From the NCBI RefSeq assembly GCF_000720175.1, contig NZ_JOIX01000044.1, positions 1-56,139 on the forward strand: a stretch of 56,139 nucleotides of DNA. Reading direction: 5' to 3'. Shown here piece after piece: positions 53,243 to 56,139 of the stretch. A model generated the notes under the pieces. It did no database searches. It was not told the origin of the DNA and saw only the letters and a list, made by a program, of their open reading frames with translations. Position 1 is the stretch's first letter. The number at the start of each line of letters is the position of its first letter. This DNA comes from Streptomyces sp. NRRL S-337 (lineage in GTDB: Bacteria; Actinomycetota; Actinomycetes; Streptomycetales; Streptomycetaceae). Both the position numbers and the translations under genes were made by a program.

Positions 53243-55900
53243 ATGCCCCAACTGCAGCGCGACGAGGCGCAGACCCGAGCCCGCCACATCGACGTCCACC
53301 GCTACGACATCGCACTCGACCTCACCCAGGGCGACGAACGCTTCGGCTCCCGTACGGTCATCCACTTCACCGCACGCACCGACGGCGACACCTTCGTCGA
53401 ACTCCGCCCCGCCGAGCTGCACACCGCCACCCTCGACGGCCGGCCCCTCGACCCGGCCACCCTCGACGACAACCGCCTCCCCCTCACCGGCCTCACCGCC
53501 GGCCCCCACGAACTCCACCTCCACGCCACGATGCGCTACTCCCGCACCGGCGAGGGCATGCACCGCTTCACCGACCCCGCCGACGGCGAGACCTACGTCT
53601 ACACCCAGCTGTTCATGGAGGACATCCAGCGCGTCTTCGCCGCCTTCGACCAGCCCGACCTCAAGGCCGTCTTCGCCCTCACCGTCCAGGCCCCCGAAAA
53701 CTGGACCGTCCTCGCCAACGGCATCACCGAACACCTGGGGGAGGGCCACTGGAAAGCCGCCCCCACCCCCCTCATCTCCACCTACCTCGTCGCCGTCGCC
53801 GCCGGCCCCTGGCACTCCGTCCGCACCGAACACGCCGGACTGCCCTTCGGCATCCACTGCCGCCGCTCCCTCGCCCCCCACCTCGACGCCGACGCCGAGG
53901 AAATCCTCGACCTCACCCGCCGCTGCTTCGACCGCTACCACCAGATCTTCGAGGAGCCCTACCCCTTCGACTCCTACGACCAGGCCTTCGTCCCCGAATT
54001 CAACGCCGGCGCCATGGAGAACCCCGGCCTGGTCACCTTCCGCGACGAATTCGTCTACCGCTCCGCCGTCACCGACACCGAACGCCAGACCCGCGGCATG
54101 GTCATCGCCCACGAAATGGCCCACATGTGGTTCGGCGACCTCGTCACCCTCCAATGGTGGGACGACATCTGGCTCAACGAGTCCTTCGCCGAATACATGG
54201 GCTACCAGGTCCTCTCCGAAGCCACCCGCTTCACCGACACCTGGACCGACTTCGCCATCGCCCGCAAGAGCTGGGGCTACGACGCCGACCAGCGCCCCTC
54301 CACCCACCCCGTCGCCCCCGCCCCGGAGGACGTCCCCGACACCGCCTCCGCCCTCCTCAACTTCGACGGCATCTCCTACGCCAAGGGCGCCTCCGCCCTG
54401 CGCCAACTCGTCGCCTGGATGGGGGAGAAGGACTTCCTCGCCGGCATCAACGACCACTTCGCCCGCCACCGCTTCGGCAACGCCACCCTCGCCGACTTCA
54501 TCGACTCCCTCGCCCGCGCCACCCACCGCGACGTCCACACCTGGGCCGCCCGCTGGCTGCGCACCACCGGCGTCGACACCCTCGCCCCCGTCGTCGGCGA
54601 AACCGACGGACACTGGAACCTCACCGTCGAACAGACCGGCGGCCAGGACGGCACCCGCCCGCACCGCCTCACCGTCGGCCTCTACGACCCGGACCCGCAC
54701 ACCCCCGGCCGCCTCGTCGCCCGCACCCCCCTCACCCTCGACGTCCCCGACGACGCCGCCCACACCGGCACCGGCCGCCGCCCCGCCCTGCTCCTCCTCA
54801 ACGACCAGGACCTCACCTACGCCAAGGTCCGCCTCGACCCCGCCTCCTGGGACACCGCCCTCGCCGCCCTCTCCGGCCTCCCCGACCCGCTCACCCGCGC
54901 CGTCGTCTGGAACGCCGCCCGCGACATGGTCCGCGACGGCGAACTCGCCCCCACCGCCTACCTCGACGCCGCCCGCGCCCACCTCCCGCACGAGACCGAC
55001 CTCGCCATCCTCCAGGGCGTCCTCGCCTTCGCCCGCACCCAGATCGCCGACCGCTACCTCACCCCCGCCGCCCGCCACACCGCCCTGACCACCCTCACCG
55101 CCCTCAGCCGCGACATACTCCGCCGCACCGAAGGCCCCGAACACGGCACCGCCGCCGGCCTCCGGCTCACCGCCGTCCGCGCCTTCATCGACAGCGCCAC
55201 CACCCCCGAAGGCATCCAGGACTGGCTCGACGACGGCAGCGTCCCCGGCGGACCCCACCTCGACCCCGAACTGCGCTGGCGCATCCTCGGCCGGCTCGCC
55301 ACCCTCGGCGCCGCGCCCGCCGCCGAACTCCACGCCACCATCGACGCCGAACTCGCCCGCGACCCCAGCGCCACCGGCCGCGAAGGCGCCGCCCGCTGCC
55401 GCGCCGCCCTCCCCGACCCCGCCGCCAAACAAGCCGCCTGGGACGCCCTCTTCACCACCGACGAGGACACCGCCCTCTCCAACTACCTCTTCACGGCCAC
55501 CGCCACCGGCTTCTGGGCCCCCGAACACCACGACCTGCTCCGGCCCTACGTCGCCCGCTACTTCACCGAAGCCCCCGGCCTCGCCGCCGCCCGCGGTGCC
55601 GCCCTCGCCGAAGCCGCCGGCCGCTACGCCTTCCCCGCCACCTTCGTCGACGAGGAAACCCTCCACCTCGGCGAAACCTGCCTCACCGACCGCAACCCCA
55701 CCCCGGCCCTACGCCGCAAACTCACCGACCAACTCGACGACCTCCGCCGCGCACTACGGGTCCGCACCATCACCGAGGAAACCACCGGCGCAGGCGCCAC
55801 CGGCGCAGATCCCACCGGCGCAGGCACCACGACCGCAGGCACCACGACCGGAGCCCCGACCGGACCCCCCACCGGAGCCCCCACGGGGATGCCGCACTGA
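53243..55900 (+). CDS. pepN: Aminopeptidase N (M1 family)
   Basis: An 885-residue zinc aminopeptidase that removes N-terminal residues from peptides. The exopeptidase motif GAMENPG and the zinc motif HEMAHMWFGD with the third ligand glutamate 19 residues on (WLNESFAEYMG) are present; the HExxH starts near residue 290. The C-terminal helical ERAP-like domain follows. The last about 40 residues are a Thr/Gly/Ala/Pro repeat tail. ATG at 53234 is an alternative start in the same frame; TACGGC lies upstream and no Shine-Dalgarno is seen. Confidence 0.95.
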   Translation: MPQLQRDEAQTRARHIDVHRYDIALDLTQGDERFGSRTVIHFTARTDGDTFVELRPAELHTATLDGRPLDPATLDDNRLPLTGLTAGPHELHLHATMRYSRTGEGMHRFTDPADGETYVYTQLFMEDIQRVFAAFDQPDLKAVFALTVQAPENWTVLANGITEHLGEGHWKAAPTPLISTYLVAVAAGPWHSVRTEHAGLPFGIHCRRSLAPHLDADAEEILDLTRRCFDRYHQIFEEPYPFDSYDQAFVPEFNAGAMENPGLVTFRDEFVYRSAVTDTERQTRGMVIAHEMAHMWFGDLVTLQWWDDIWLNESFAEYMGYQVLSEATRFTDTWTDFAIARKSWGYDADQRPSTHPVAPAPEDVPDTASALLNFDGISYAKGASALRQLVAWMGEKDFLAGINDHFARHRFGNATLADFIDSLARATHRDVHTWAARWLRTTGVDTLAPVVGETDGHWNLTVEQTGGQDGTRPHRLTVGLYDPDPHTPGRLVARTPLTLDVPDDAAHTGTGRRPALLLLNDQDLTYAKVRLDPASWDTALAALSGLPDPLTRAVVWNAARDMVRDGELAPTAYLDAARAHLPHETDLAILQGVLAFARTQIADRYLTPAARHTALTTLTALSRDILRRTEGPEHGTAAGLRLTAVRAFIDSATTPEGIQDWLDDGSVPGGPHLDPELRWRILGRLATLGAAPAAELHATIDAELARDPSATGREGAARCRAALPDPAAKQAAWDALFTTDEDTALSNYLFTATATGFWAPEHHDLLRPYVARYFTEAPGLAAARGAALAEAAGRYAFPATFVDEETLHLGETCLTDRNPTPALRRKLTDQLDDLRRALRVRTITEETTGAGATGADPTGAGTTTAGTTTGAPTGPPTGAPTGMPH

Positions 55901-55911
55901 CGCATCCGCCT

Positions 55912-56001
55912 GCGGGAATACCGGCCCCCTGACGGCGCGTTGTGGCCGCGCAGGGGGCCCTCGCACCCCTTACGGGTAGCCCCCTACGGGTTCCGTTCGA
56001 C
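55912..56001. repeat. Intergenic hairpin element, copy B
   Basis: Same block order as the element at 38176-38250: GCGGGAATACC, a stem GGCCCCCT ... AGGGGGCC (55923-55930 with 55952-55959), CTCGCA, CCCTTACGGG, and TTCCGTTCGAC at the end. It begins about 12 bases after the pepN stop. The sequence from 56002 to the window end is C-rich with no gene that I can see. Confidence 0.6.
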
Positions 56002-56139
56002 GACCGCAGCCGCGCCCGGCCGCCGCGCCGCGCTCTGCCGGGCCCGCCCGCCCGGCCCCCCGCCGGCCGTCCCGCCCGTCTCGGCGCCTGCTGAGCCCCC
56101 GGGCCCGCGGCTCCCGCCCTGGGCTCCCCACCACCCCCC

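Overview
The window is about 56 kb of very GC-rich DNA with strong G/C preference at third codon positions, many GTG starts, four-base stop/start overlaps and many leaderless-looking starts. Together with the gene order (hisD-C-B-H-priA-hisF, then hisI-trpE, then trpC-trpM-trpB-trpA, lgt, gltB-gltD) this is a Streptomyces, or very close relative, core chromosome arm; the order resembles the SCO2055-SCO2025 stretch of S. coelicolor as I remember it. I see no rRNA, tRNA, IS element, prophage or CRISPR array.

Layout. 1-276: repeat-rich gap. 0.3-1.9 kb: a reverse-strand beta-helix/membrane protein. 2.2-8.0 kb: histidine operon with an embedded 54-residue membrane microprotein and a RidA-family gene; PriA serves both histidine and tryptophan synthesis, and no trpF is present. 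8.0-12.6 kb: a succinate dehydrogenase/fumarate reductase cassette (sdhC-sdhA-sdhB, reverse) with a divergent LysR regulator, lying between hisF and hisI. 12.6-20.5 kb: hisI, trpE, three small membrane-protein genes, and trpC-trpM-trpB-trpA. 20.7-22.9 kb: a membrane-anchored DsbA-like thioredoxin-fold protein and lgt.

22.9-30.6 kb: a reverse-strand, six-gene unit in which every junction is a 4-base overlap: four divergent ADP-ribosylglycohydrolase (DraG-like) paralogues, a family III CoA-transferase and a CitE-like CoA lyase. Its chemistry cannot be assigned from sequence, and it is the best candidate here for an uncharacterised pathway. 30.9-37.9 kb: a VIT/CCC1-type membrane protein and glutamate synthase gltB-gltD, the latter behind a leader with possible GlnR half-sites and a hairpin reaching the Shine-Dalgarno. 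38-46 kb: an accessory-looking stretch of small enzymes and regulators separated by tandem repeats. It includes an orphan gene behind a promoter that matches the PafBC (LexA-independent DNA damage) consensus. 45.8-53.2 kb: secreted trypsin, secreted GH101 endo-alpha-N-acetylgalactosaminidase, GH35 beta-galactosidase and an AraC regulator, which together suggest use of O-glycosylated proteins. 53.2-55.9 kb: aminopeptidase N (M1).

Most notable non-genic signals: a REP-like Streptomyces repeat that sits in frame inside sdhB, lengthening the [2Fe-2S] ligand loop; a second one in frame in an ADP-ribosylglycohydrolase gene; a pair of related hairpin elements 17.7 kb apart (downstream of gltD and of the M1 aminopeptidase); a perfect 17-bp palindrome upstream of hisD; and a perfect T-N11-A LysR box upstream of the sdh regulator.
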